64,000 bases of DNA from positions 131,308 through 195,307 of the forward strand of contig CAYGSJ010000005.1 of the NCBI GenBank assembly GCA_964352665.1, in the 5' to 3' direction. Source of the DNA: UBA1672 sp964352665. Lineage in GTDB: Bacteria; Pseudomonadota; Alphaproteobacteria; Micavibrionales; Micavibrionaceae. Each line of letters begins with the position of its first letter. The stretch's first letter is position 1. The position numbers and the translations under genes were made by a program. The notes beneath the pieces were generated by a model. It was not told where the DNA came from. It made no database searches and was given only the letters and a program-made list of their open reading frames with translations. Shown here piece after piece: positions 1-8,651 of the stretch.

Positions 1-84
1 ACGAATTATTTTGCCAATAATTTCATAAACATGTTATAAAACGTCGATAAAATAATACAGCGTTTTAATAATAAGGAGTTTGTT

Positions 85-333
85 ATGGTTGATAATAAAA
101 AAGGTGGTGATGAGGACAGGCTAGCCCCATCAGACAAGACGGTGGCTCCAAGTGCGACTTCTCCGCTTGGAAACGGGTTTAGAGGGACATATTATGCACC
201 TCCTACAGGAATGGCGACGACAACAGAAGGAACAGGAAGAATGTCTCTGGGGCAACCGGATGATGAAAACCCGTTCGCAGTAGATGAAAGGCCTTCGGCA
301 GGTCTCGGGGCGTTTAGCGACCCTGAAGTGTAG
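85..333 (+). CDS. Small hypothetical protein (82 aa)
   Basis: Short hydrophilic protein rich in Gly, Pro, Ser, Asp and Glu, with no hydrophobic segment, cysteine pair or recognisable domain, so probably intrinsically disordered and cytoplasmic. I do not recognise the family. An AAGGAG ribosome binding site 7 nt before the ATG supports this start, and a hairpin with a T run follows the stop, so it looks like a complete single-gene transcript. AT-rich sequence just upstream could hold its promoter. It converges on prmA. Expression is likely given the RBS and terminator; function unknown. Confidence 0.55.
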   Translation: MVDNKKGGDEDRLAPSDKTVAPSATSPLGNGFRGTYYAPPTGMATTTEGTGRMSLGQPDDENPFAVDERPSAGLGAFSDPEV

Positions 334-350
334 TGCTGGAAAAAATTAGT

Positions 351-379
351 AAAAGCGCCGTATTATGCGGCGTTTTTTT
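351..379. terminator. Bidirectional rho-independent terminator
   Basis: CGCCG (356-360) pairs with CGGCG (368-372) around a 7-nt loop. A run of seven T follows on the plus strand and an A run precedes the stem, so it can terminate both the small plus-strand gene at 85-333 and prmA coming from the right. The T run reaches into the prmA stop codon region. Confidence 0.8.
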
Positions 380-1292
380 ATGTCTTGGGCTTATGCATCA
401 CCAATGTTGACCATTCGCCGATATCGTACCGTTTTTTCAGGACCAGCCCTTCACCTTCATAGGCCGAGGCTACAAGATCGGCCTGATCGACCAACATCCC
501 CGACAATACGCAATACCCGTTATCATCCAGAACGCGTATTAAATCCGGGGCCATCTCGATGACAGGGCCGGCCAGAATATTCGCCAGAATCAATTCATAT
601 GGTTTTTGTGTATCAACACTAGGGGTATGAAACCCATCGCCGCAATCACAGCTTAGCGCTGATTTACTAAGTGCAACACCATTGAGTTCGGCATGACGTT
701 TTGTGACAATCACACTTTCAGGGTCATTATCAACGGCCAGAATAGGGCTCTTCCATAATTTCCACGCCGCCAGTGCCAAAATCCCTGATCCTGTTCCCAT
801 ATCAAGAATATTCCACGGACATACCCCCTTGCCCTTCAGATCGAGCATGGCCTGCATGCATCCCTTCGTAGTCTCATGCTCGCCTGATCCGAATGCGGTG
901 GCCGCATCAACCTGAAGACCAATCTGTGCGTCCGGCATATCACCGTCATAATGGCTACCATAAATAAAAAACGGGCCAATCGAAAAGGGTGCGAATTCTT
1001 TGTAGGATTTTTCCAGCCAGTTAATATCCGGCGTTTTTTCTATTTCAAAATCGTTACCCGCAATATTCATTGCAGGAATATTATAGGCCGCCGCTTGCAA
1101 GGAAAGACGCGAGATTAAATCGCTTGTGTCGGGTTTATCCTGAACAATCCATTCTAATGTCCATGGGTTTTGATGTTTGTGGTCTTTTCTTTTCGCCGCA
1201 CAGGATAACGCGGTGTCCATCAACCCTTCTGCAAGATGCAGGGCATGATCCTCCGGTAAATTTTCGTCAATCTGTAATCTTACCGTATACAT
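378..1292 (-). CDS. prmA: Ribosomal protein L11 methyltransferase PrmA
   Basis: SAM-dependent methyltransferase expected to methylate lysine side chains and the N-terminus of ribosomal protein L11 in the cytoplasm. The 304 aa are the usual family length. An N-terminal substrate-recognition region (about 1-120) is followed by the family signature ATAFGSGEHETT at 131-142, the SAM-binding loop DMGTGSGI at 164-171, an acidic residue in AVDNDPE after the next strand, and NILAGP corresponding to motif IV. In many alphaproteobacteria it is an isolated gene as here. A terminator follows directly. Family assignment is firm; the substrate is from family knowledge. Confidence 0.93.
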   Translation of the reverse strand: MYTVRLQIDENLPEDHALHLAEGLMDTALSCAAKRKDHKHQNPWTLEWIVQDKPDTSDLISRLSLQAAAYNIPAMNIAGNDFEIEKTPDINWLEKSYKEFAPFSIGPFFIYGSHYDGDMPDAQIGLQVDAATAFGSGEHETTKGCMQAMLDLKGKGVCPWNILDMGTGSGILALAAWKLWKSPILAVDNDPESVIVTKRHAELNGVALSKSALSCDCGDGFHTPSVDTQKPYELILANILAGPVIEMAPDLIRVLDDNGYCVLSGMLVDQADLVASAYEGEGLVLKKRYDIGEWSTLVMHKPKT

Positions 1293-1320
1293 TTTATGTT
1301 CGTTTAATAGCGCCGCATAA

Positions 1321-1348
1321 GAAAAGAGGCGTTATGCACGCCCCTTAT
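1321..1348 (-). terminator. Rho-independent terminator after the FYDLN-acid gene
   Basis: Read on the minus strand, GGGGCGT and ACGCCTC form a stem with a short GCATA-type loop followed by TTTTC. It lies just after the stop codon of the 1355-1837 gene and before the prmA start, separating the two transcripts. Confidence 0.6.
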
Positions 1349-1354
1349 AACTTT

Positions 1355-1837
1355 TTAATCTTCATCATCTTCGAGCAATGTATCGTCATCGTCTCCAATT
1401 TCTTCTTCAAGATCATCGTCAAGATCAGGAATATCGTCGAGCGTATCTTCATCATCCTCAAGAAGAACATCTTCTGTCTCAAGATCATCATCCAGATCCT
1501 CGTCTTCATCATCCAGACTTACAACTTCCAGATCCTCGTCTTCATCTTCAAGATCATCTTCTTCGACCTCTTCAAGACTGATTGTTTCATCGTCCTGCTC
1601 TTCATCATCATCATCTGCTTCTTCTACAATCTTGTCCTTTTTCTTGATCGGATCATCTTTAATGGCCTCAATTGCAGCGGCACGGCCACGTCTTGTTTTG
1701 GGTTTGATTTCACCTGTGAACTCGGCATTACAAGATGGGCAAATAATTGGACGTTTATTCAGGTCATAGAATCGCACGCCGCAGCTAATGCATATTCTTT
1801 TTAGACCCATTGGGTTTGGTGCAGTTGCGGTACTCAC
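1355..1837 (-). CDS. FYDLN-acid (TIGR02300) zinc-ribbon protein
   Basis: Small protein with two CxxC pairs (C16/C19 and C33/C36) around the FYDLNKRP motif, which defines the FYDLN_acid/TIGR02300 family of alphaproteobacteria. After a basic linker (about 45-75) the rest is a low-complexity Asp/Glu tail to the C-terminus. The architecture suggests a zinc ribbon plus a strongly acidic disordered arm that could mimic nucleic acid or bind basic proteins, but the function of the family is not known to me. It is divergent from the beta-oxidation operon. The acidic tail produces spurious long ORFs on the opposite strand. Confidence 0.88.
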   Translation of the reverse strand: MSTATAPNPMGLKRICISCGVRFYDLNKRPIICPSCNAEFTGEIKPKTRRGRAAAIEAIKDDPIKKKDKIVEEADDDDEEQDDETISLEEVEEDDLEDEDEDLEVVSLDDEDEDLDDDLETEDVLLEDDEDTLDDIPDLDDDLEEEIGDDDDTLLEDDED

Positions 1838-2037
1838 TGTTCGCCTTCTCCTTTAAAGGGTGTTTCGATCATTTTCATTGAAGTGCCTTATTTTTTTGTG
1901 CCTGTCAATTATAAACGACGGGAATGAAAATTTAAGACCGAAACAAGTCATCGCAAAGAGTATAGACCGACAAGGGAGTTCACGGTATCATGAACACATC
2001 GTGACTTTACGTGTGTATCATTGAAAAGGACTTATTC

Positions 2038-3165
2038 ATGCAAAAATCTGTTGTCATATGTGGTTTTAAACGCTCTCCGATGCATTTCGCGAATAAGGGA
2101 GAACTGGCAAAAATCCGTCCTGATGATATGGCTGCCGAAGTTGTCAGAGCGCTCGTGGCCGATACAAAGGTAAAAGGCGAAGACATAGAAGATTTGCTCA
2201 TGGGCTGTGCCTTCCCCGAAGCGGAGCAGGGGTTCAATATTGCACGTCTTGTTGCCGGTCATGCCGGATTACCGATCAGTGTAGCAGGCGCAACCATCAA
2301 CCGCTTTTGTGGCTCCTCCATGACCTCGATTCATAATGCAGCCGGTATGATCCAGATGAATGCAGGCGAAGTCTTTATCGCGGCAGGTGTGGAAAGCATG
2401 AGTCGCATTCCGATGGGTGGATTTAACCCGATGCCTAATCCTGCTATCTATAAAGCCTATCCACAGGCCTATATCGGTATGGGCGAAACTGCGGAGAATC
2501 TGGCAAAGAAATATAGTATTGATCGCAACTCACAAGAGGAATTCGCGGTCTCTTCCCATCACAAGGCTGCGGCTGCGGCAAAGGATGGAAAGTTTGATGA
2601 TGAAATTGTCCCTATAGGCGATGTTAAAACGGATGGCACAATCCGCCCTGATTCTTCGGTTGAAAAACTGGCGGAACTTAAGCCTGCTTTCCTTGAGGAT
2701 GGCACAGTAACAGCGGCCACATCGTCACCACTAACCGATGGGAGCGCGGCTGTCATTGTTTGTTCCGAGGAATATGCCGATAAGCACAAGCTCGAAAAAC
2801 TGGCGCGTATAAAAAGTGTGGCTGTGGCCGGATGTGCGGCCGAAATTATGGGCATTGGCCCTGTACCCGCTACCCACAAGGCGTTGGAGCGTGCAGGTCT
2901 TAAACTAGGCGACATTGATATTATCGAATTAAACGAAGCTTTCGCAGCGCAGGCACTTTCGGTGTTGAAGGAACTGGACGCCGATATCTCCAGGGTTAAC
3001 CTTGATGGCGGTGCGATTGCGCTGGGCCATCCGCTTGGTACGTCCGGCGCGCGTATCACAGGTAAGGCCGCGTCCTTGCTGAAGCGCGAAAAGAAAAAAT
3101 ATGCACTTGCGACCATGTGTATTGGTGGCGGGCAGGGCGTCGCAACGGTTCTGGAGGCAATCTAG
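2038..3165 (+). CDS. Acetyl-CoA acyltransferase (thiolase) of beta-oxidation
   Basis: Catalyses the last step of beta-oxidation, cleaving 3-ketoacyl-CoA with CoA to acetyl-CoA and a shortened acyl-CoA. The 375-aa product has the thiolase nucleophile C91 in NRFCGSS, H331 in GHPLG and the second cysteine C361 in MCIGGGQG, all in the expected order. An AAAAGGA ribosome binding site 7 nt before the ATG at 2038 makes this start better than the in-frame GTG at 2011. First gene of a four-gene operon whose other members supply the remaining beta-oxidation steps. A biosynthetic acetoacetyl-CoA thiolase is an alternative, but the context favours degradation. Confidence 0.92.
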   Translation: MQKSVVICGFKRSPMHFANKGELAKIRPDDMAAEVVRALVADTKVKGEDIEDLLMGCAFPEAEQGFNIARLVAGHAGLPISVAGATINRFCGSSMTSIHNAAGMIQMNAGEVFIAAGVESMSRIPMGGFNPMPNPAIYKAYPQAYIGMGETAENLAKKYSIDRNSQEEFAVSSHHKAAAAAKDGKFDDEIVPIGDVKTDGTIRPDSSVEKLAELKPAFLEDGTVTAATSSPLTDGSAAVIVCSEEYADKHKLEKLARIKSVAVAGCAAEIMGIGPVPATHKALERAGLKLGDIDIIELNEAFAAQALSVLKELDADISRVNLDGGAIALGHPLGTSGARITGKAASLLKREKKKYALATMCIGGGQGVATVLEAI

Positions 3166-3422
3166 TGACTGATCTGGAGACTCTTCAAAAGCGCAATGCC
3201 CGCGTAGAGGCCGATAAGGCTTGGGAAACTTCGCGTACAAGAAAAGTGGTTATCGCATTTGGGACTTACCTCATCATCGGGGGATATCTGAACTATCTCA
3301 AAGTAGAGCAGGCATGGTTGCATGCGGTGGTTCCCGTTATGGCCTATATTTTATCGACACTGGGTTTGGGTTATCTGAAATTAATTTGGATTGAAAGGAT
3401 TTATAAGCATGGCGATCAATAA
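3165..3422 (+). CDS. Small two-helix membrane protein inside the beta-oxidation operon
   Basis: An 85-aa product starting at a GTG whose first base is the last base of the thiolase stop codon; CTGGAGG 7 nt upstream is a good ribosome binding site. A charged N-terminal helix (LETLQKRNARVEADKAWETSRTRK, given in part: residues 4-27) is followed by two hydrophobic stretches (roughly 28-45 and 52-72) compatible with transmembrane helices. Its 3' end overlaps the next gene by 14 nt, so it is translationally embedded between two enzyme genes. I do not recognise the family. It may tether the enzymes to the membrane, which is only inference. Confidence 0.7.
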   Translation: MTDLETLQKRNARVEADKAWETSRTRKVVIAFGTYLIIGGYLNYLKVEQAWLHAVVPVMAYILSTLGLGYLKLIWIERIYKHGDQ

Positions 3423-5823
3423 AGTTGCCGTTATCGGAGCGGGTGTAATGGGCAGCGGCATCGCCGCGCAAGTTGCCAATGCAGGATTGCCGGTCGTCCT
3501 TCTTGATATTGTTCCACCAAAGCTGGATGATTTCGGTGGCAATCGTAATGCCTTTGCCGAAAGTGCGGTTGAAAAAATGTTGAAGACCGACCCCGCCCCT
3601 TTTATGCGCAAGTCAAATGCCAAATTGATCACCTGCGGGAACCTCGAAGATGACCTTGAATTGCTTTCGGAATGCGACTGGATTATCGAGGTCGTGGTCG
3701 AGAATATCGATATAAAACACAAAACATACGCAACGTTGCAAAAACATCGTAAGAAGGGGTCTATAGTCTCTTCGAATACATCGACGATCCCATTGAAAAA
3801 ACTAGCAGAAGGCCAGTCGGCCGAATTTAAAAAAGATTTCATGATTACGCATTTTTTTAATCCGCCGAGATATATGAAATTGCTCGAACTTGTGGTGAGT
3901 CCTGACACGCGGAAAGATGCAATTGACACCGTACGTACGTTCTGTGATGAACGTCTCGGGAAGGGGGTCGTTGCTTGTCATGACACACCCGGATTTATTG
4001 CCAACCGTTTGGGGGTGTACTGGTTAACGGTCGGAGTGAATGAAGCCATCAAGCAGGGTGTTTCAATTGAAACTGCCGACGCTGTGATGAGTAAGCCGGT
4101 CGGGATTCCAAAGACCGGTATTTTCGGTCTGATCGATCTGGTCGGTATTGATTTGATGCCAAAACTTTCGGAAAGTCTGCTGACGAATTTACCCAAAGAA
4201 GACCCTTACCGTGATGCTTTCATCGATCATAAATTTGTTCATGATATGATCAAGGCGGGTTATACCGGCCGCAAGGGGAAGGGCGGGTTCTATCGTTTGA
4301 ATCCCGATAAACCCAAAGCAAAAGAAAAACAGGCACTGGTCCTTGATGCCAATACATTTGACGAGGACCAATATGCCAAGGCGGATAAGCCAAAACTTAA
4401 AAGCGTCGATGCCGGGCGGGCAGGACTAAAAGCGGTCGTCACCACTGATGATGAAGGCGGTAAATACGCATGGGAAGTTTTAAAACAAACCTTGTTCTAT
4501 GCGGCGGAACTGGTCGGTGAAATTGCCGATACTGTTTTTGATATCGATGAGGCGATGAAACTTGGCTATAACTGGAAACAGGGTCCGTTTGAAATGATCG
4601 ACGCTCTGGGCCCGAAATGGTTCGCAGAACAGCTCCTCGAGGCCGATATCGGCGTGCCGGATATTCTGGAACAGGTTGGCGACGGCACGTTCTATCGTAT
4701 TGAGAACGGCAAACAGCAATATTTCGGTACAGATGCAAAATACCACGATGTGGTGCGTCCCGATGGTGTGTTGCTCTTGCGTGATATTAAACTAACCGCC
4801 GAACCCGTCCTTAAAAATAGCTCTGCCAAAGTCTGGGATATTGGTGATGGCGTCTTATGTTTCGAGAAAACGTCGAAAATGAACACCTTCGATGAGGAGA
4901 TATTCAATCTGCTCGAAGAGGTCAACAAACTTATCAGCAACTCCGATGAGTATAAGGCGCTTGTAATTTATAACGAGGCCTCGCATTTTTCTGCCGGCGC
5001 TAATCTTGGCCTTGCGATTTTTATGATCAACATTGCCATGTGGCCACAGGTTGAGGGCTTTGTCTCTCGCGGACAAAAAGTGTTTATGGATCTTAAATTC
5101 GCGCCATTCCCCATGATTGGAGCGCCAAGCGGTATGGCTTTGGGCGGTGGGTGTGAAATCCTGCTGGCTTCCGATGCGGTGCAGGCGCATGCCGAAACCT
5201 ATACAGGTCTTGTGGAGGTTGGCGTCGGCCTGATACCAGGCTGGGGCGGGTGCAAGGAAATGATCCTGCGCTATCAGGAACGCGAGCGTACAAAATTCGC
5301 CTCCGATATGGCCAAGGTCGATAAAAAGAATGTCTGGTTCTCACCGGATACAACGCCGGTCGGCGCGGTACGTAAGGCATTCGAAACCATTGGCATGGCA
5401 AGTGTTGCCAAATCCGCCTTCGAAGCTATCGACATAGGGTATTTCCGCGAAACAGACGGTATCAGTATGAATCGCGATCGCTTACTCTTTGATGCAAAAC
5501 AACGTGCACTGGATTTGGCAAAGAATTATACCCCGCCGGAAAAACGCGAGGATATTCGCCTTGGTGGTGCGGGTGCAAAGACGGCGCTCGATCTGGCGGT
5601 TTCCGATTTACGCAAATCCGGTAAGGCGACCCCTTATGATGTGGTGGTGTCCGATCATCTGGCCACGGTCTTGTCCGGCGGCGATAGTGATTACACAGAG
5701 TCGCTAACAGAGGATGATCTGATCAAGCTGGAATTGCAGGAATTTATGAAATTGCTGCGCCATGACGGTACACTCGCGCGTATCGAGCATATGCTCGATA
5801 ACGGCAAACCATTAAGAAATTAG
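3409..5823 (+). CDS. 3-hydroxyacyl-CoA dehydrogenase / enoyl-CoA hydratase (FadN type)
   Basis: Bifunctional beta-oxidation enzyme of 804 aa. The NAD-binding 3-hydroxyacyl-CoA dehydrogenase domain is N-terminal, with the dinucleotide motif GAGVMGSG at 10-17, followed by the C-terminal dehydrogenase domains and then a crotonase (enoyl-CoA hydratase) domain at about 470-680 with GMALGGGCEILLASD. This order is the reverse of FadB/FadJ and matches the FadN layout. The ATG at 3409 has AAAGGA 10 nt upstream and is preferred over the TTG at 3391. It overlaps the small membrane gene by 14 nt and is followed 10 nt later by the acyl-CoA dehydrogenase, completing the pathway. Confidence 0.92.
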   Translation: MAINKVAVIGAGVMGSGIAAQVANAGLPVVLLDIVPPKLDDFGGNRNAFAESAVEKMLKTDPAPFMRKSNAKLITCGNLEDDLELLSECDWIIEVVVENIDIKHKTYATLQKHRKKGSIVSSNTSTIPLKKLAEGQSAEFKKDFMITHFFNPPRYMKLLELVVSPDTRKDAIDTVRTFCDERLGKGVVACHDTPGFIANRLGVYWLTVGVNEAIKQGVSIETADAVMSKPVGIPKTGIFGLIDLVGIDLMPKLSESLLTNLPKEDPYRDAFIDHKFVHDMIKAGYTGRKGKGGFYRLNPDKPKAKEKQALVLDANTFDEDQYAKADKPKLKSVDAGRAGLKAVVTTDDEGGKYAWEVLKQTLFYAAELVGEIADTVFDIDEAMKLGYNWKQGPFEMIDALGPKWFAEQLLEADIGVPDILEQVGDGTFYRIENGKQQYFGTDAKYHDVVRPDGVLLLRDIKLTAEPVLKNSSAKVWDIGDGVLCFEKTSKMNTFDEEIFNLLEEVNKLISNSDEYKALVIYNEASHFSAGANLGLAIFMINIAMWPQVEGFVSRGQKVFMDLKFAPFPMIGAPSGMALGGGCEILLASDAVQAHAETYTGLVEVGVGLIPGWGGCKEMILRYQERERTKFASDMAKVDKKNVWFSPDTTPVGAVRKAFETIGMASVAKSAFEAIDIGYFRETDGISMNRDRLLFDAKQRALDLAKNYTPPEKREDIRLGGAGAKTALDLAVSDLRKSGKATPYDVVVSDHLATVLSGGDSDYTESLTEDDLIKLELQEFMKLLRHDGTLARIEHMLDNGKPLRN

Positions 5824-5833
5824 GAGGAGCACA

Positions 5834-7621
5834 ATGCCAGTCTATAAAGCCCCGTTAGATGACATCCGCTTTGTTGTGCATGATGTGCTAAAGGCAGAAA
5901 CCTTATCCGAATTGCCTGGATATGAGGATTTTTCGGTCGAGCTTGCCGATCAAATTCTGGAGGAGGGTGCCAAACTCTGTGAGGAAGTCTTCTTCCCGCT
6001 GAATCAGGTTGGCGATCATGAAGGGTGCACATTCAAAGACGGAGAGGTCACAACCCCGTCCGGCTTTAAAGAAGCTTACCAGACCTTTGCCGAAAATGGG
6101 TGGTGCGGGCTGGCCGCAGATCCTGACTACGGTGGTATGGGTATGCCGATGCTTATCAATACCGTGATGAAGGAAATGCTATGCTCGTCAAATATGTCGC
6201 TATCCATGTATCCCGGTTTGTCCTATGGCGCGTATGAGGCGCTCCATAAATTCGGAACAGATGAATTAAAGGATTTATACCTGCCCAAAATCATTGAGGG
6301 CACATGGTCTGGTACAATGTGTCTGACAGAACCGCATTGCGGCACGGATCTTGGCTTGATCAAAACCAAAGCAGAGCCAGAGGGCGATGCCTATAAAATT
6401 ACAGGCACAAAGATATTCATCTCCGCCGGCGAACACGACATGACAGAAAACATCGTGCATCTTGTTCTGGCAAAATTGCCCGATGCACCGGACGGGGTTA
6501 AGGGCATATCTCTTTTTATCGTTCCTAAGTTTTTACCGAATGCAGATGGAAGTCTTGGCGATCGCAACGCACTGGCTTGTGGCTCGATCGAACATAAAAT
6601 GGGTATCATGGGTAATTCCACCTGTGTGATGAATTTTGATGGTGCGATGGGCTGGCTTGTCGGTGATAAACACAAGGGCTTGCGCGCTATGTTCGCAATG
6701 ATGAATGATGCGCGCCTCGGTGTGGCGATGCAGGGGCTCGGCATATCGGAAATCGCTTATCAAAACGCACTGGCCTATGCCAAGGATCGCCTGCAAATGC
6801 GCAGTCTGACCGGCGCAAAAGAACCTGATAAGCCGGCCGATCCTATTATCGTGCATCCCGATATTCGCCGCATGCTGATGATTTCAAAAGCGGTGAACGA
6901 GGGGGGGCGCGCACTGGCTTATTGGGCTGGCATGCAAATTGATGTTTCCCTACGTCACCCGGATGAGGCAGAGCGCCAGCGTGCCGATGATCTGGTCGCG
7001 CTGCTAACGCCTATCCTAAAGGCCTATCAAACCGATATGGGATCAGAGGTGGCAAACCTCGCAATGCAAACCTATGGCGGGCACGGTTATATCCGTGAAT
7101 GGGGCGTAGAACAATATGTGCGCGATGCGCGCATTGCCCAAATCTACGAGGGCACGAATGGGATTCAGGCACTTGATCTTGTCGGCCGGAAAATGCCGCA
7201 ACATTTTGGAAGATTGCTGCGCCGATTCTTCCATCCTGCACAGGAATTTATCGAGAAAAACCAAGGCAAAAAAGACATTCAGGACATCATCTTCCCATTC
7301 GCTAAAGCCTTTATGAAGCTGCAGCAATCAACGGCGATGGTCGCACAAAAGGGCCTGAAAAACCCTGATGAAGCCGGTGCAGCATCGACAGATTACTTGC
7401 GCCAGTTCGCACTGGTCGCGCTTGGTTTTATGTGGTGTAAAATGGCGATTGTTGCGCATGAAAAACTGGCCAGCGGCGAAGGTGACAAGAGCTTCTACGA
7501 GGCTAAAATCAAAACCGCACAGTTCTTTATGACACGGATGCTGCCCGAAACCGATGCCCGCTTCAAGATGGTTCTGGCGGGCGCTGAACCGCTCATGTCT
7601 ATGGAAGAGACACAATTCTAG
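5834..7621 (+). CDS. Acyl-CoA dehydrogenase
   Basis: FAD enzyme for the first step of fatty-acid beta-oxidation, introducing the trans-2 double bond. The 595 aa exceed the ~380 aa of short-chain enzymes, and the extra C-terminal region (about 455-595) fits the longer family with an added C-terminal domain. Visible motifs are CLTEPHCGTDLG in the middle domain, the YGGHGYIREW region and QIYEGTNGIQ, with E439 at the position of the usual catalytic base. GGAGG precedes the ATG. Last gene of the operon starting at 2038; which electron acceptor it uses cannot be seen here. Confidence 0.93.
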   Translation: MPVYKAPLDDIRFVVHDVLKAETLSELPGYEDFSVELADQILEEGAKLCEEVFFPLNQVGDHEGCTFKDGEVTTPSGFKEAYQTFAENGWCGLAADPDYGGMGMPMLINTVMKEMLCSSNMSLSMYPGLSYGAYEALHKFGTDELKDLYLPKIIEGTWSGTMCLTEPHCGTDLGLIKTKAEPEGDAYKITGTKIFISAGEHDMTENIVHLVLAKLPDAPDGVKGISLFIVPKFLPNADGSLGDRNALACGSIEHKMGIMGNSTCVMNFDGAMGWLVGDKHKGLRAMFAMMNDARLGVAMQGLGISEIAYQNALAYAKDRLQMRSLTGAKEPDKPADPIIVHPDIRRMLMISKAVNEGGRALAYWAGMQIDVSLRHPDEAERQRADDLVALLTPILKAYQTDMGSEVANLAMQTYGGHGYIREWGVEQYVRDARIAQIYEGTNGIQALDLVGRKMPQHFGRLLRRFFHPAQEFIEKNQGKKDIQDIIFPFAKAFMKLQQSTAMVAQKGLKNPDEAGAASTDYLRQFALVALGFMWCKMAIVAHEKLASGEGDKSFYEAKIKTAQFFMTRMLPETDARFKMVLAGAEPLMSMEETQF

Positions 7622-7688
7622 GCCATTATTGATTTATAGCTTTTATTCCTGTTATATGGATTTGATTTCATAACAAAAGGACAAGAGT

Positions 7689-8519
7689 ATGAGTGGGAAC
7701 ATAAAGTCTTTCTCAGAATTGAAACTAAGTTTCATAGACGAATTAAAAAAATATAGCGATATGTGCGGTGATAACACGCATAAACCCAGTGACGTTTTAA
7801 CCCAGCTTTTAAAAGTCATAGGCATAGCCGAAGATGAAGTCGAAAATAACGGTTCGCACGCGGCTATAAACTGGTATGGCTGGAACTTTGCGGTTGGTAC
7901 GAATGGGTTTCCCTTGAACGTGGATAAGGGGATTGAATATCTGGAAATGGCTATGGGGATGGGAAGCTCCGAAGCATTGGTATCGCTCGCCGATATATAT
8001 TCAGGGGCAATTTTGACGGTGCAGGACGAAAAATACCGGAATTCCGATCGGGCCATACATTATTATAAAAAGGCATCCGAGCAAGGGGACGGATATGCTA
8101 GCTACAGACTGGCCAATTGTTATAGAGACGGGGTTTGTACCAAAAAAGATCTGCCAAAGGCATTGCAATATGCCGAAAAAGCAAAGCATCAAGGAAGCGC
8201 CTACGGAAAATACCTTTGGGGTATGTGGTTGTTTGACGGGGATATTGTCCAGCAAGATCAGGTCGAGGCTTACGAACTTTTTCATGAGGCTTACCAATCA
8301 ACAAAAAAAGGTGATTATGATGATTGGTTGACGGCTTCATTACTTTACTGGATGGGTTACGCAACATTCACCGGAGCAGGTATCGGACAAAATAAAGAAG
8401 AGGGCTATGACCTTATACAGCAAGCGGCTCTGTTAGGAGATATAGGAGCGCAAACCTGGCTCGATGATTACGCGCATCAAAGGCATACTTACGATATTGT
8501 CAAAGACGAGATGTATTAA
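7689..8519 (+). CDS. Sel1-like repeat protein
   Basis: A 276-aa protein made of several Sel1/TPR-like alpha-hairpin repeats, recognised by repeated units of the kind AIHYYKKASEQGDGYASYRL (residues about 118-137), ALQYAEKAKHQGSAYGKYLWG and GYDLIQQAALLGDIGAQ. Such repeats build protein-binding solenoids. No signal peptide is evident, so it is probably cytoplasmic. AAAAGGACAAG before the ATG is a suitable ribosome binding site, and a strong terminator follows the stop. It is separated from the beta-oxidation operon by 67 nt and probably has its own promoter. The partner is unknown. Confidence 0.82.
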   Translation: MSGNIKSFSELKLSFIDELKKYSDMCGDNTHKPSDVLTQLLKVIGIAEDEVENNGSHAAINWYGWNFAVGTNGFPLNVDKGIEYLEMAMGMGSSEALVSLADIYSGAILTVQDEKYRNSDRAIHYYKKASEQGDGYASYRLANCYRDGVCTKKDLPKALQYAEKAKHQGSAYGKYLWGMWLFDGDIVQQDQVEAYELFHEAYQSTKKGDYDDWLTASLLYWMGYATFTGAGIGQNKEEGYDLIQQAALLGDIGAQTWLDDYAHQRHTYDIVKDEMY

Positions 8520-8527
8520 ATAAAAAA

Positions 8528-8556
8528 AAGGCCGGGGGGGAAGCCGGCCTTTCTTA
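8528..8556 (+). terminator. Rho-independent terminator of the Sel1 gene
   Basis: AAGGCCGG (8528-8535) pairs perfectly with CCGGCCTT (8544-8551), followed by TTCTT. An A run precedes it, so weak termination of the opposite strand is also possible. Confidence 0.8.
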
Positions 8557-8642
8557 CGCAGTAAAAGTAGGAAGATACGCAGTTATTCTAGGGAGACCTA
8601 GTAATTACGCAATAGATATACTCAGTGGAAAGGATACGCAGT
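8555..8642. repeat. Five short direct repeats of TACGCAGT type
   Basis: TACGCAGT occurs at 8555-8562, 8576-8583 and 8635-8642, with one-mismatch copies TACGCAAT at 8606-8613 and TACTCAGT at 8619-8626. They fill the gap between two convergent genes, directly after the terminator stem. Start-to-start spacings of 21, 30, 13 and 16 nt are irregular, so this is not a CRISPR array or a simple tandem repeat. Role unknown. Confidence 0.5.
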
Positions 8643-8651
8643 GAAACTTGA

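Noticed and set aside
1070..1804. A 244-codon hydrophobic-looking plus-strand frame opposite the acidic protein
   Set aside because: It is the antisense of the GAT/GAA-rich acidic tail, which reads as Ile/Phe/Leu; it is a composition artefact.
8555..8642. CRISPR array
   Set aside because: The repeat is only 8 nt with irregular 5-22 nt spacers and there are no cas genes.
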